Numbered from the stretch's first letter, positions 17,711 to 27,289 are shown. The stretch is DNA of 64,000 bases from Scytonema sp. UIC 10036 (GCF_009725235.1 NZ_WJFC01000019.1:39515-103514); one strand, 5' to 3'. Program-made: numbers and translations. Notes: generated by a model not told the origin, from the letters alone.

Positions 17711-19636
17711 TTATTCTACCACTCCAGTATTGAAAGGTCTACAGCGTCGGGAAGGCTTGGGATATAAATCATCCCAGAAAAGCGTTATTTCTAAGTCTTC
17801 TTTTTGTTTGCGTAATTCATGTATTTTGTGACGCCAATCCCTCCATTCTGCTCTTTTTATATGACCTTCGTCTCCTTCAACAAGAGGTTTGCTCTTATTT
17901 CGACTCCAGACTGCGATCGCTATGCTTTCCTCAATTGTTTTCAATTCTGATAATGATGGCTCTGTACCGATATAAAAGATATCTTCTCCAGGAAATTCAA
18001 TCTCACAACTATCATTATTGCTCTTCCATAATCTATCTTTTTTGTCATCAATATCTGAAGAAGATCTAAAAAAATATTCATCAAAATAACGTTCAAATGA
18101 GTTAATAAATACTCGATATAGTTTACCTAATTTGCTAAAATCTCTATTATCATTAACGCTAATTTTATCTATGGGTGTATTGTAGTAGTCTAATGGGAGA
18201 AAAAACTCAATCTCAAGCTTAACCCCTTTTAGCAAAATGTGCAGACTATAATGAGCTTTCTGAATTAAATCTGGGAATATATCTTGGAGACAAGTATATA
18301 AACTGTCGCTTTCGGATTCAGTATTCTGTTTATTTTTTTTCAGATCCAAACGCACATTCTCGGCATATCGAGCCAATGGCAAATCCTTACTTTTTACCCA
18401 AAGATTCATATTTAAAAGCAATGAGCCAGAAAGTTGTCCTGTATTATTATCGTGATCTAATTCCGGTTCAATTTCAATTTGAAGCCGGATCTCGCTATCT
18501 TTGAGATATTTTTTTAGTTGGTTAAATGAATTCCTGACCAACTCTTGAATTTTCCGTAAATCTACTCCTGTTCTATATTCAATTACTTGTCTTTGCCATT
18601 CTTCAATATTCTGAGCGAGACTTGGCTGGTAGTAATTACCGCGCTCGCTGAATCTTTTCCTACACCATTCTGAACAGGCAATCAGCGGGCAAATTCCATC
18701 TGACACTGGTGTAATTGATAAATCTTTTAATTTCTCTTTGAGGTCTGGCTCATCTAAGACAAATTCTTCAATAAATTTGCTACTTAAAAGAAAAGAATTG
18801 ATTAAAAACAAACTATCGTCCAATCTTTCCCTTAAAAACTTTAACAATTCTTCTATAAAATCATAGCGGTTTTCTTTCCATGTCTGCAAAGTTTTAGGTA
18901 AAATAGGAAAAAATTTAGCCGAAGTCTCAGTTCCCGCAATGCTATATTGAACATGTTGCTCTTCAGAGGTATTATTTTGTTTAATCTCTTCTATTAGCTT
19001 ATCTAGATTGATATACCCCAGAGTCTGTAAACCCACATCCTGACACAATTTCTTAACTGCATTTGCAAGTGCATTGGAGAATACACCTTCGTTTGCTGTT
19101 TGCTTCGCACGACAGGCAGCAATAGCATGAACGGCAATATTCGTCTTTTTTTCGACTGGTTGATATTGCTGAATTACGTTTAAGGCAAAATTCGTAACAT
19201 CTATTGCACCAGATCCCGAATGACAAGTATCGATAATATAAAGAATTTGGGATATTTTTACTCCCTTATTAATTAGAGGGCGGACTAAATCTTTTGTGAG
19301 TAAAACGGTCGTTCCAATTTGGTCAATAATGGTATCTTTCATTACCAAGTAATGTCCATCTCCTGGCAGAGAATCCCCATGACCAGAATAGTAGAAAATT
19401 ACAATATCAGTTTCGCGCCGATCTTTATCTTGAAGCCAATCGGCAAATTGTCTTTTGAGCTCCTCAGCCCTCGGATTAGATTGCAAGTCTTCCAAAACTC
19501 GCTCATAACCGAAATGTTGAGTAAATACCTCGACTACCGTTTTTAGATCTTCATTAACACTAGGTAATGGATTATAATTATCATCATATTCACTTGTTCC
19601 ACAAGCAATTAGGTAGTACCGAGTTTTTCCATGCAT
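17711..19636 (-). CDS. Caspase-like protease with VMAP-type C-terminal region
   Basis: A 641-aa protein. Residues 1-235 are a metacaspase-type peptidase C14 domain: catalytic His86 in FYYSGHGDS and Cys138 in YIIDTCHSG, preceded by GTSEYDDNYNPLPS. The middle is helical and charged. The C-terminal part (about 380-641), with EIEPELDHDNN and a final ITLFWDDLYPKPSRRCRPF, resembles the VMAP-C region that follows effector domains in vWA-MoxR-associated proteins. Cyanobacterial caspase homologues cleave after basic residues and can act as death effectors. The gene is the second of the operon, 9 bases after the hydrolase gene and one base before MoxR. The protease domain is certain; the VMAP-C match is from motif resemblance only. 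Confidence 0.88.
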   Translation of the reverse strand: MHGKTRYYLIACGTSEYDDNYNPLPSVNEDLKTVVEVFTQHFGYERVLEDLQSNPRAEELKRQFADWLQDKDRRETDIVIFYYSGHGDSLPGDGHYLVMKDTIIDQIGTTVLLTKDLVRPLINKGVKISQILYIIDTCHSGSGAIDVTNFALNVIQQYQPVEKKTNIAVHAIAACRAKQTANEGVFSNALANAVKKLCQDVGLQTLGYINLDKLIEEIKQNNTSEEQHVQYSIAGTETSAKFFPILPKTLQTWKENRYDFIEELLKFLRERLDDSLFLINSFLLSSKFIEEFVLDEPDLKEKLKDLSITPVSDGICPLIACSEWCRKRFSERGNYYQPSLAQNIEEWQRQVIEYRTGVDLRKIQELVRNSFNQLKKYLKDSEIRLQIEIEPELDHDNNTGQLSGSLLLNMNLWVKSKDLPLARYAENVRLDLKKNKQNTESESDSLYTCLQDIFPDLIQKAHYSLHILLKGVKLEIEFFLPLDYYNTPIDKISVNDNRDFSKLGKLYRVFINSFERYFDEYFFRSSSDIDDKKDRLWKSNNDSCEIEFPGEDIFYIGTEPSLSELKTIEESIAIAVWSRNKSKPLVEGDEGHIKRAEWRDWRHKIHELRKQKEDLEITLFWDDLYPKPSRRCRPFNTGVVE

Positions 19637-19645
19637 ATTGCTCTC

Positions 19646-20503
19646 TCATTCATCAATAAGACCCAACTTAATTGCTTCTCCTGTTTCGGCTGCTGTGAAA
19701 TAACGACTTGCATCGTGAGCATTAGCACCGTTATCAACTAGCTTGTCTTCTACAGATCCATGAAATAAAGGGTTTAGCCGTTTTACCAGAGCAACAACAT
19801 CTCCTTGATCGGCAATATTGATCCACTTTTCTACACTTCCCGGCCACTGACCTAAATTATCTTGGGGCGCTGGGTCTAGTCGGTCAAAAATTAGCCGTCT
19901 TATTCCCAAGGGGGAACCCAGAGTAACAAAAACTTTGACAGGCCATTCTGGATGCTGACATAAGGTCTCATAACAAACAATTGACCCTAAAGAATGACCC
20001 ACAAGTACGCGGGTATCTTCATCAATGGCCTCCACAACTCGCTCTCGAATCTGCTGTCTTAAATCCTGCCTATGTAAGTAATTGCGAACTTGTTTGAGGT
20101 AGTATATTACGATACTCTCAGCGACGCCACCAAAATACTTGGAATTACTTAAGACTGTGAGAGCCTTTTGAACAAATCCGGGTGTTGATTTTTCTCTTGA
20201 TGGCTCACTTGGGCCTCTAATACCATCTTCTACTTTTGCCGCTTCTTCCCACCATTGCAAAAGGAGTTCCTTCTCCCAATCTGACTCAACATCGTTGGCA
20301 TCATAATTAGGTATCCCAGTTCCTGACTTCGGGCGACCCCTGAACAGGTCTCCGTAAAATGCACAGCGAAATTCTTGCTCAGACTCTAATTTAGCCCCAG
20401 CGCGTTCCAAACCATCTTTGAGTGCTGGCAACCACTCGGCATGAATTGTATTGCTACCTCTAAATTCTTGGTTAATTCCATGAACAGCCACAATTTTAGC
20501 CAT
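19646..20503 (-). CDS. Alpha/beta hydrolase (lipase-like), first gene of conflict operon
   Basis: A 285-aa protein starting MAKIVAVHGINQEFRG, the oxyanion-loop opening of lipase-type alpha/beta hydrolases. The nucleophile elbow is GHSLG (169-173, Ser171), with a likely Asp at 232 or 235 and the catalytic His263 in NAHDASRY. There is no signal peptide, so it would act inside the cell, where membrane lipid is a plausible substrate. It is transcribed first in the operon and ends 9 bases before the caspase gene. In the conflict-system setting it is best read as a second effector that could damage membranes when released. The substrate is not shown by sequence. Confidence 0.88.
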   Translation of the reverse strand: MAKIVAVHGINQEFRGSNTIHAEWLPALKDGLERAGAKLESEQEFRCAFYGDLFRGRPKSGTGIPNYDANDVESDWEKELLLQWWEEAAKVEDGIRGPSEPSREKSTPGFVQKALTVLSNSKYFGGVAESIVIYYLKQVRNYLHRQDLRQQIRERVVEAIDEDTRVLVGHSLGSIVCYETLCQHPEWPVKVFVTLGSPLGIRRLIFDRLDPAPQDNLGQWPGSVEKWINIADQGDVVALVKRLNPLFHGSVEDKLVDNGANAHDASRYFTAAETGEAIKLGLIDE

Positions 20504-21016
20504 AGCTAATTAAGTTGAGTTCTACGGAGTGATTGTAGTCTAAATACCATATTTTCGTCTACTAAATCCATTTGTCATTCTTTGTTATTCTGGGATGTTC
20601 TGCTTGTAATTAAACGATCGTCAACCCTTTGTAGTCACTCTGAAAAAAGAAAAATGTAAGCTAATTTTTCAGATTTTGATGTCTGCTTCTACACCTCTAA
20701 GTTGTCTTTTGAAATCAGCTTAAAGCAAACAAACTAGAGTGCGCTGCGAAGCACAAGCTGTACTCAGCTTATCGCTCTTAAACTTGACGTTCTGCAAGAT
20801 CCTCTAGATCCCCGACAACTTCTGCGGATACAGCGGGTTAATGGGGTACCTCTCAGTCAGTACTCTTATGGTGGGCTGCTGCAGAGCGTTGTGCTACACA
20901 CAGGAGGCGGAGCCTCTCTTAAGGCATTCCCAGGCGGAGCCTGGGAACGAGATGGACGAGATGGGTGGCGTTACTCTTCATTCGCGATGGGCGCATCCGC
21001 AGGAGTTGTCTAGTTA
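20504..21016. other. Gap between conflict operon and iscB
   Basis: About 510 bases without a supported gene. The left part should contain the promoter of the minus-strand conflict operon. A dispersed palindromic element lies at 20902-20952. Nothing else was recognised. Confidence 0.6.
20902..20952. repeat. Dispersed palindromic element
   Basis: GGAGGCGGAGCCTC followed by CCCAGGCGGAGCCTGGG, the same two hairpin modules as at 6322-6378, 25341-25507 and 61721-61773. Confidence 0.8.
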
Positions 21017-22393
21017 TCAAATCGCGCTAAAACGAAGTAAATCCTGGTCAATCGTAGTAAAACTGTATTCGTAACCGTCAGATTGATGAATTAGTTTGAC
21101 GTATTGTCGATCTACAGCAATCCGATGACCGTTAATTAGCACTTCTACTCCTTTGTCAGTGGGCGTTTTAACTCTAGCTCGATAAATTCCCGAGCGAACG
21201 TGTTTGCGATCTTTTAGCAAATTACAAATCACATAATCGCCTGCGGTTGCATGAGTATATTTCTGATTTTTGCTAACTAGCTTAACTTCTTTTTTACCAG
21301 TAACAGGATTTTTCTTGATACTAGCGATAGCCGGAAAACCTTTAGCATTGACTCTCTGCACTTGTCTAGTACCGTGTCCAGTACAGGTAATCCGCAATGG
21401 TTGACATATTCGCAATTTGACAATTTGGTCGGTTCCTACACAAGCACTATCAATCCAGTGTGCTTTTGGCAATCCGCTTTTAATACGAATCATTTTAGTA
21501 GATGCACCGTCTCCACTGATTACAGGCAATCCAAATTGATGTGCCATTTCAAATATGGCTTGACGGGTAGAGTTAACAGCCGCAGCATCACTTAATGACT
21601 TCTTCTGATGTGATGTAATTTTTTGGAGAATTTCGCCTTTGTCTTTGAGAAATTGCTCTACTGGCTTATTCCCTTTTTTCTGATTGCATTTTTCACAAGA
21701 TAAAGTCAGGTTTGAGAATCGGTCACTACCTCCGTTGCTACGTGCATTAATATGCTCAATTTGTAAGGGGACATCTGTTTGACCACAATAAACACATTCT
21801 CTACCCCAATGCTCAAGCAACGCTTCGCGTAGAGTGTAGCCCCATAAAGTACCTTGCTGATATTCAATACCTTCTATGTCTGGTGTCTCCATTTTTTGCA
21901 AGTCGAATTTTACCGATTCAATTGCAATTGATTTAATTGGAGCTATTTTCAGCAATCGTTTTATCCAAGTCTGGGTAGTTAACAACCGATGCCTTAAAGA
22001 TGGTGCTAGCCAACCATTTGGTTTTTGACGCTCGAACCGTTTTTTCCGATAGCGAAGTCTTCTGGTCCTTCTAGAACCTCGAACACCAGATCTTTTAATC
22101 ATCTCCATTTTAATCCGATCGCCTCGGTGTTCTAATTCCATTGCCCAGACAATTTCATTCTTATTTAAATCCACTAGAGAAATCCCTGTAAATTTTGAAC
22201 CGGGGTCAATTCGTAGTTCTAAATATGGCTCTACATTTTCATCAACATCCTTATCTAGAATTAAAGTAAATGGAAATAGCCTTAGGCAACTAGCTTTGCC
22301 CTGAGACTGTAGGAACCTTGCTCTAACTGGAGTCGTTGGTTTTAGTATTTTTCCGTTTTTACTTAAAACAAATACCGAATTAGTAATCATCAT
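21017..22393 (-). CDS. iscB: IscB RNA-guided nuclease
   Basis: A 458-aa OMEGA nuclease, the ancestor type of Cas9. The PLMP-like N-terminus (KPTTPVRARFLQSQGKA) is present. RuvC-I has Asp63 in ELRIDPGSKFTG. An arginine-rich bridge helix (RGSRRTRRLRYRKKRFER) follows. RuvC-II has Glu159 in IAIESVKF. The inserted HNH domain has CVYCG at 200-204, His214 in QIEHINARSNGG and CEKC at 233-236. RuvC-III has Asp315 in HWIDSACVG. All catalytic residues are present, so it should cut double-stranded DNA under guidance of an omega RNA. That RNA is expected just upstream, where a structured non-coding region lies. No TnpA transposase is adjacent. The start is the first of two ATGs, preceded by GGGAGATTCATCAA. 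Confidence 0.95.
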   Translation of the reverse strand: MMITNSVFVLSKNGKILKPTTPVRARFLQSQGKASCLRLFPFTLILDKDVDENVEPYLELRIDPGSKFTGISLVDLNKNEIVWAMELEHRGDRIKMEMIKRSGVRGSRRTRRLRYRKKRFERQKPNGWLAPSLRHRLLTTQTWIKRLLKIAPIKSIAIESVKFDLQKMETPDIEGIEYQQGTLWGYTLREALLEHWGRECVYCGQTDVPLQIEHINARSNGGSDRFSNLTLSCEKCNQKKGNKPVEQFLKDKGEILQKITSHQKKSLSDAAAVNSTRQAIFEMAHQFGLPVISGDGASTKMIRIKSGLPKAHWIDSACVGTDQIVKLRICQPLRITCTGHGTRQVQRVNAKGFPAIASIKKNPVTGKKEVKLVSKNQKYTHATAGDYVICNLLKDRKHVRSGIYRARVKTPTDKGVEVLINGHRIAVDRQYVKLIHQSDGYEYSFTTIDQDLLRFSAI

Positions 22394-22610
22394 TTGATGA
22401 ATCTCCCTATTGGGGTATGGTGTGCCTCGACACTGCTTAAAAGTTTGTCAGTGGATTACGGTTTTGCGCTGTCGTGAGCAGCCATGTTCCTTCTCCGACG
22501 CTTGAGACTGGCTAATCTCATTAAGTCATGACCTTTAAGCGGACTTAAACCCTTACGGATAATGTGGAATCAACAGTTCTACACTGAGTCTTGGTGAAGT
22601 CAAAAACCGA
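22394..22610 (-). ncRNA. Probable omega RNA (HEARO) of IscB
   Basis: IscB omega RNAs (HEARO RNAs) are encoded directly upstream of iscB, with the guide at the 5' end. This 200-base non-coding stretch is rich in short complementary blocks. On the minus strand these include GGGTTTAAGTCCGCTTAAAG, GCCAGTCTCAAGCGTCGG, GGCTGCTCACGACAGC and AGTGTCGAGGCACACC, before the ribosome-binding region of iscB. The 3' end is well placed by the gene start. The 5' end, and therefore the guide of about 16 bases, is uncertain and probably lies between 22570 and 22620. Confidence 0.65.
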
Positions 22611-22775
22611 ATTACTTCGATTTCTAACGAATTGCTCCGTTTCACGCACTTCTCGGGGAGCTAGTGAGAACAAAAACAGTACTTGCACTGATGTTATTCC
22701 AATTAAATGGAAGTTATTTTACTTATTATCCATTTTTAGTGCTGATATTATCCTAATTGATTGGAGTAACCAAGG

Positions 22776-23108
22776 GTGAAATCTCCAGAAGATAAGTATA
22801 AAGACTTAGAACGGGTTGAGCGTCAACTCCGGGAAAAAGAGACAGAACTGAGACTGCGTGAGTTAGACAATCAAATGAATGCTGACAATGCTGAGGTTTA
22901 TCAAACCGTAAAGCATCAGTCTAAAAACTTTGAAAAACCGTGGCAAAAGAAAGCTATTCTCGGAGCTAAATTATTTGCTCTCGGAGTTATAGCAATTGTT
23001 GCTGTCAAAGTAGCATCATTTATAGCAGGAATTGTCATTATTGGATTGCTAGGATTTGTTGCATATAAACTTTTTTTTGACCAAAAAAGGATGAAGGATA
23101 AAAGATAA
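22776..23108 (+). CDS. Small coiled-coil membrane protein upstream of dynamins
   Basis: A 110-aa protein starting with GTG at 22776, preceded by GGAGTAACCAAGG. Residues 1-45 are highly charged and heptad-like (DLERVERQLREKETELRLREL), a likely coiled coil. Residues 62-100 form two close hydrophobic spans (GAKLFALGVIAIVAVKVASF, then IAGIVIIGLLGFVAYKLFF), and the tail is basic. I do not recognise a named family. It lies 140 bases before a dynamin-like GTPase in the same direction, so a role as membrane anchor or partner of that GTPase is a reasonable inference. Confidence 0.7.
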   Translation: MKSPEDKYKDLERVERQLREKETELRLRELDNQMNADNAEVYQTVKHQSKNFEKPWQKKAILGAKLFALGVIAIVAVKVASFIAGIVIIGLLGFVAYKLFFDQKRMKDKR

Positions 23109-23167
23109 AGGATGAAAAATAGGTTAATAGATGGAAGCAAGCCCCTCAATCCATTGATGGAGTTTAC

Positions 23168-23240
23168 TTCATAATTCATCCTTCATAATTCATCCTTCAT
23201 AATTCATCCTTCATAATTCATCCTTCATAATTCATAATTC
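23168..23240. repeat. Tandem 14-bp repeats (TTCATAATTCATCC)
   Basis: About five head-to-tail copies of TTCATAATTCATCC end eight bases before the dynamin start codon. They occupy the leader of that gene and may make its expression sensitive to repeat number. Confidence 0.9.
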
Positions 23241-23247
23241 AACAAAC

Positions 23248-25329
23248 ATGGTGACTCAAGCAGGAACTGATACATTTCTCAATGACTTAGAGCGTGTCGT
23301 ACAAGTTCGCGCTGAGGTTGCTGTTGCTTTAAATCAAATAGCTAATACAATCGAGCACGCGGAAGTTGCTGGAGACACAACATCTGGAAAACTCAGTTTA
23401 GAACGCGATATTGAAGATATTAAAGTAGCTAGTAAAAACCTCCGCACGGGTGTCTTTCGCTTGCTCGTTCTGGGAGATATGAAACGGGGTAAAAGTACCT
23501 TACTGAATGCCTTACTGGGTGAGAATTTATTACCAAGCGATGTGAATCCTTGTACGGCAGTATTAACAATTTTACGTTACGGCGCGGAAAAAAAAGTCAC
23601 TGTCTATTATAATGATGGCAAAAGCCCGCAGCAGTTAGATTTTCAAAACTTTAAGTTTAAATACACTATCGATCCACAAGAAGCAAAAAAACTAGAGCAA
23701 GAGAAAAAGCAAGCTTTCCCAGATGTTGATTATGCAGTGGTTGAGTACCCTTTACCTCTACTCTCCAAGGGAATTGAAATTGTTGATAGCCCAGGATTGA
23801 ATGATACGGAAGCAAGAAACGAATTATCGTTGGGTTACGTGAATAACTGTCATGCCATCTTGTTTGTCATGAGAGCATCGCAACCTTGCACCCTTGGGGA
23901 ACGGCGCTATTTGGAGAATTATATCAAAGGACGGGGGCTGTCAGTTTTCTTTCTGATTAATGCTTGGGATCAAGTGAAGGAATCTTTGATTGATCCTGAC
24001 GATGAAGAGGAATTAAAATCGGCTGAGGATAGATTGAGACAGGTTTTCCGAGCTAATCTGGCTGAATACTGTTATGTAGATGGACACGATCTCTATGATG
24101 AACGAGTGTTTGAAATCTCTTCCATTCAAGCACTGCGTCGTCGATTGAAAAACCCTCAAGCTTCTTTGGAGGGAACTGGCTTTCCTAATTTTATGGGTTC
24201 GTTGAATACTTTTCTGACTCGTGAAAGAGCGATCGCAGAACTGCGCCAAGTCAGAACGTTAGCAAGACAAGCATGCGATCGCACTCGCGAAGCCATTGAA
24301 AGAAGAATCCCATTACTTGACCAAGATGTCAACCAATTGCGAACAAGAATTAACTCTGTAGAACCCGAATTCAAAAAACTCACAAATATCCGAGATCAAT
24401 TTCAGCAAGAAATCAGAAACACCAGTGACACCAAATCTAAAGCTGTGGCAGATTCTTTCCGCGACTATGTTTTGGGCTTGGGAAATACCTTTGAAACAGA
24501 TTTCCTCCGCTATCAGCCAGAATTAAATCTGTTTGATTTTCTCAGCAATGGGAAGCGAGAAGCCTTTAATATGGCACTGCAAAAAGCTTTTGAACAATAT
24601 ATCACCGATAAATCTGCTGCTTGGACTTTGACGGCTGAAAAAGACATCAGTGCAGCATTTGCCCAACTTTCCAGAAGTGCAGCGCAGTATGGTGCATCTT
24701 ACACCCAAGTCACAGACAGAATCACAGAACAATTGACAGGAGAAAAAGTCAAAGTTAACACGAACACCACAACTGAAGAAGATAAGTCTCCTGGTTGGGC
24801 AAAGTGGGCGATGGGATTGTTATCCCTTTCTAAGGGTAACCTAGCGGGTGTAGCCATGGCTGGTGTCGGCTTTGACTGGAAAAATATCCTGTTAAACTAC
24901 TTCACTGTGATTGGGATTGGTGGGATAATTACAGCAGTCACGGGAGTTTTCCTCGGACCGATTGGCTTTGCTTTGCTGGGTTTGGGTGTTGGCTTTTTAC
25001 AAGCAGATCAAGCGCGTAAAGAGTTAGTGAAAACAGCAAAGAAAGAGTTAGTCAAGTATTTGCCACAAGTCGCCCACGAGCAATGGCATACAGTTCATAA
25101 GGCAGTTAAAGAGTGCTTTGACTCTTATGAAAAGGAAGTCAGCACGCGCATTAATGATGATATCTCCGCCCGGAAATCCGAGTTGGATAATTTGCTCAAG
25201 CAAAAGGAAACTCGCGAGATCGATCGCGAAACTGAATTGAAGCGGTTGAAAAGGTTGGAAGAAGACATCTTTACTCAATTGCAGACAGTTGAGTCAGCTT
25301 ACAACAATTTATTAGCTTACTACAGTTAG
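23248..25329 (+). CDS. Bacterial dynamin-like GTPase 1
   Basis: A 693-aa dynamin-family protein. G1 is GDMKRGKST (76-84), with the G2 Thr in NPCTAVLTI, G3 in VDSPGLND and the G4-like motif in FLINAWDQ. Long helical bundles (QVRTLARQACDRTREAIERR) follow. A hydrophobic paddle-like segment near 545-600 (IGIGGIITAVTGVFLGPIGF) probably inserts into membrane. The length and layout match the BDLP of Nostoc punctiforme, which tubulates membranes. It begins a set of two dynamins in tandem followed by a J-domain gene. Paired bacterial dynamins often work as hetero-oligomers. A role in membrane repair or phage tolerance is possible but not shown. Confidence 0.92.
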   Translation: MVTQAGTDTFLNDLERVVQVRAEVAVALNQIANTIEHAEVAGDTTSGKLSLERDIEDIKVASKNLRTGVFRLLVLGDMKRGKSTLLNALLGENLLPSDVNPCTAVLTILRYGAEKKVTVYYNDGKSPQQLDFQNFKFKYTIDPQEAKKLEQEKKQAFPDVDYAVVEYPLPLLSKGIEIVDSPGLNDTEARNELSLGYVNNCHAILFVMRASQPCTLGERRYLENYIKGRGLSVFFLINAWDQVKESLIDPDDEEELKSAEDRLRQVFRANLAEYCYVDGHDLYDERVFEISSIQALRRRLKNPQASLEGTGFPNFMGSLNTFLTRERAIAELRQVRTLARQACDRTREAIERRIPLLDQDVNQLRTRINSVEPEFKKLTNIRDQFQQEIRNTSDTKSKAVADSFRDYVLGLGNTFETDFLRYQPELNLFDFLSNGKREAFNMALQKAFEQYITDKSAAWTLTAEKDISAAFAQLSRSAAQYGASYTQVTDRITEQLTGEKVKVNTNTTTEEDKSPGWAKWAMGLLSLSKGNLAGVAMAGVGFDWKNILLNYFTVIGIGGIITAVTGVFLGPIGFALLGLGVGFLQADQARKELVKTAKKELVKYLPQVAHEQWHTVHKAVKECFDSYEKEVSTRINDDISARKSELDNLLKQKETREIDRETELKRLKRLEEDIFTQLQTVESAYNNLLAYYS

Positions 25330-25340
25330 CTTTCCTTGTT

Positions 25341-25507
25341 ACTCGTTCCCAGGTTGAGCCTGACACACTCGTTCCCAGGCTCAGCCTAACACACTCGTTC
25401 CCAGGCTCAGCCTGGGAATGCATTCATTGAGGCTCTGCCTCATATACACAATTGTACTGGAGGCGGAGCCTCTACTAAGTCATTCCCAGGCTGAGCCTGG
25501 GAACGAG
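25341..25507. repeat. Array of dispersed palindromic modules
   Basis: Four CGTTCCCAGG or CATTCCCAGG modules with partner GAGCCTGG/CAGCCTGG blocks, plus GGAGGCGGAGCCTC, fill the gap between the two dynamin genes. This is the densest cluster of this repeat family in the window. Confidence 0.85.
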
Positions 25508-25533
25508 AAGAAGAAAACGAGGAGAAGAAAAGG

Positions 25534-27249
25534 ATGCAACCACAGCAAAAAGAAGATTACCAACAACTCGCAGATGCTCTAAAATCGGCATCTGCTTTGC
25601 TCAATTTAGCTCCTAAATCGCAACTGTATCAAGATGCGATCGCTATCTGCAATCACCTCACTTATCCTAACTTTCGGATTGCAGTTTTTGGACCGTTTAA
25701 TCACGGTAAGTCTACCCTAATTAATGCCATGTTGGGCGATCGCGCTTTGCCAATTGATTTAATTCCCACAACTGGTGCTGCAATTATTGTTAGGTATGGA
25801 ACTAGCCTCAGAACTCGGGTTATTCTAACAGATGGGACAGAAGTTTATCGCAGTGGAACTGAAGTTTTAAAGCAATTTGCTGTTTTAGATAATGACAGGC
25901 GGATGAGAAGCGATGTAGCATCTGTAGAAGTTTTTTGTCCCCATCCCTTTTTAGACACTGGTGTAGAATTCTTGGATTTACCAGGAACAAATGACAGAGA
26001 AGAACAAGATAATTTAGTTCGCCAACAACTTTTGAGTGCAGATCTAGTCGTACAACTTCTTGATGCTCGCAAGTTAATGACTTTAGGTGAAAGGGAGAAT
26101 TTACGGGATTGGTTATTAGAACGTGGTATTAAAACAGTTATTTTTGTTGCTAATTTTATTAATTTACTAGAGCCAGAAGAGCAAAAACAAGTCCAAAATC
26201 GTTTGCGGTTTATCGCTGAAAGTTTTCGAGCCGAATTACCGTCTGGTTTTAGCAATTTATATCGTGTTGATGCTTTACCTGCGTTAAGAGCAAGGCTGAA
26301 AGGGGATGTTGCAGCTGCTAGTAGTAGCGGTTTGGTTGCTTTTGAATCTGCTTTGCAAAATATTGTATCAACATTTCAACAAAACAGCCAAAAGGTGCGT
26401 TTGCCAAGAGTAGAACCTATAGCTTTGAAAGTGCGACAATCTTTACAAGCTAAAATAACTCCTTTGCAAAGTGAAATCAAAGGATTTGATGAGAAACAAA
26501 ATGCTAAAAATGATATAAAAACTCGTGCAGAACAAATAATCAAACAAGGCTTTGCTGCTAGTCTCTCTAAGTTACGCGATTGGTTGGCTGTGTCCAATTT
26601 ACGTAGTAAGTATCAAGCTGATGGAGCTGTTGCTCTAGCCCAAGGTAATTTTAAAAATTGGGAGAGAGATACTCTGAAAAAGGATTTGAAAGAGTTTCAG
26701 CAAGATATAGTAAAATGGTTATACCAGGCATACGATTTTTTTCAAGCAGAACGTCCAGAGGATTTATTAATTCCCTTACCGGATGAGCCAAAAGTCATTT
26801 TACCTCCTCAATCAGGGAGTTTTGATGGTTTGAGCGAACCTGGTTCCGTTGCTGTTGGAGGCGGTATCGGGTGGCTTTTGGGTGGTCCTGTAGGCGCTGC
26901 TGTTGTTGGTAGTATTTCTTATTTAGTGAATAAGAAAATACAACAAGAGGGGGAAAAAATAACAAAGGAATCTTACCATCAAAAAGTGGCTAGACTTTGT
27001 ATTGATGCTGTTGATGATTATTTGATTTGTCTTAGCGATCGCGGATTATCTATACTAGGTGATTGTGAGAAAAAGTCCGAAAGAGTCATTTGTTTTTCAG
27101 AAAGTCAAGAACAAGAGCCTTTAGAAATAGCTCAAAAGCGTCAGGAATTATGGCAGTTACAAAATGGTTTGTATCAATTGCATAAACAGTTAGAAAAAAC
27201 TTTGAAAATTCCCATTCCTCCAGACGTGAAGGTCCAGAGGAAATGCTAA
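25534..27249 (+). CDS. Bacterial dynamin-like GTPase 2
   Basis: A 571-aa second dynamin-family GTPase. G1 is GPFNHGKST (53-61), with G2 in PTTGAAIIVRYG and G3 in LDLPGTNDREEQ, and a helical stalk. A glycine-rich hydrophobic hairpin near 445-465 (GGGIGWLLGGPVGAAVVG) probably contacts membrane. It is shorter than and clearly different from dynamin 1, so the pair did not arise by recent duplication. The start ATG at 25534 is preceded by GAGGAGAAGAAAAGG. It is likely co-transcribed with dynamin 1, although the repeat cluster between them could modulate this. Confidence 0.9.
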   Translation: MQPQQKEDYQQLADALKSASALLNLAPKSQLYQDAIAICNHLTYPNFRIAVFGPFNHGKSTLINAMLGDRALPIDLIPTTGAAIIVRYGTSLRTRVILTDGTEVYRSGTEVLKQFAVLDNDRRMRSDVASVEVFCPHPFLDTGVEFLDLPGTNDREEQDNLVRQQLLSADLVVQLLDARKLMTLGERENLRDWLLERGIKTVIFVANFINLLEPEEQKQVQNRLRFIAESFRAELPSGFSNLYRVDALPALRARLKGDVAAASSSGLVAFESALQNIVSTFQQNSQKVRLPRVEPIALKVRQSLQAKITPLQSEIKGFDEKQNAKNDIKTRAEQIIKQGFAASLSKLRDWLAVSNLRSKYQADGAVALAQGNFKNWERDTLKKDLKEFQQDIVKWLYQAYDFFQAERPEDLLIPLPDEPKVILPPQSGSFDGLSEPGSVAVGGGIGWLLGGPVGAAVVGSISYLVNKKIQQEGEKITKESYHQKVARLCIDAVDDYLICLSDRGLSILGDCEKKSERVICFSESQEQEPLEIAQKRQELWQLQNGLYQLHKQLEKTLKIPIPPDVKVQRKC

Positions 27250-27289
27250 ACCTAAGATTTGCGATCGGTGTACGTCAATCTGGTAAGGG

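Noticed and set aside
22591..22779. 62-codon open frame before the dynamin set
   Set aside because: It overlaps the presumed omega RNA and promoter region and has no recognisable features.
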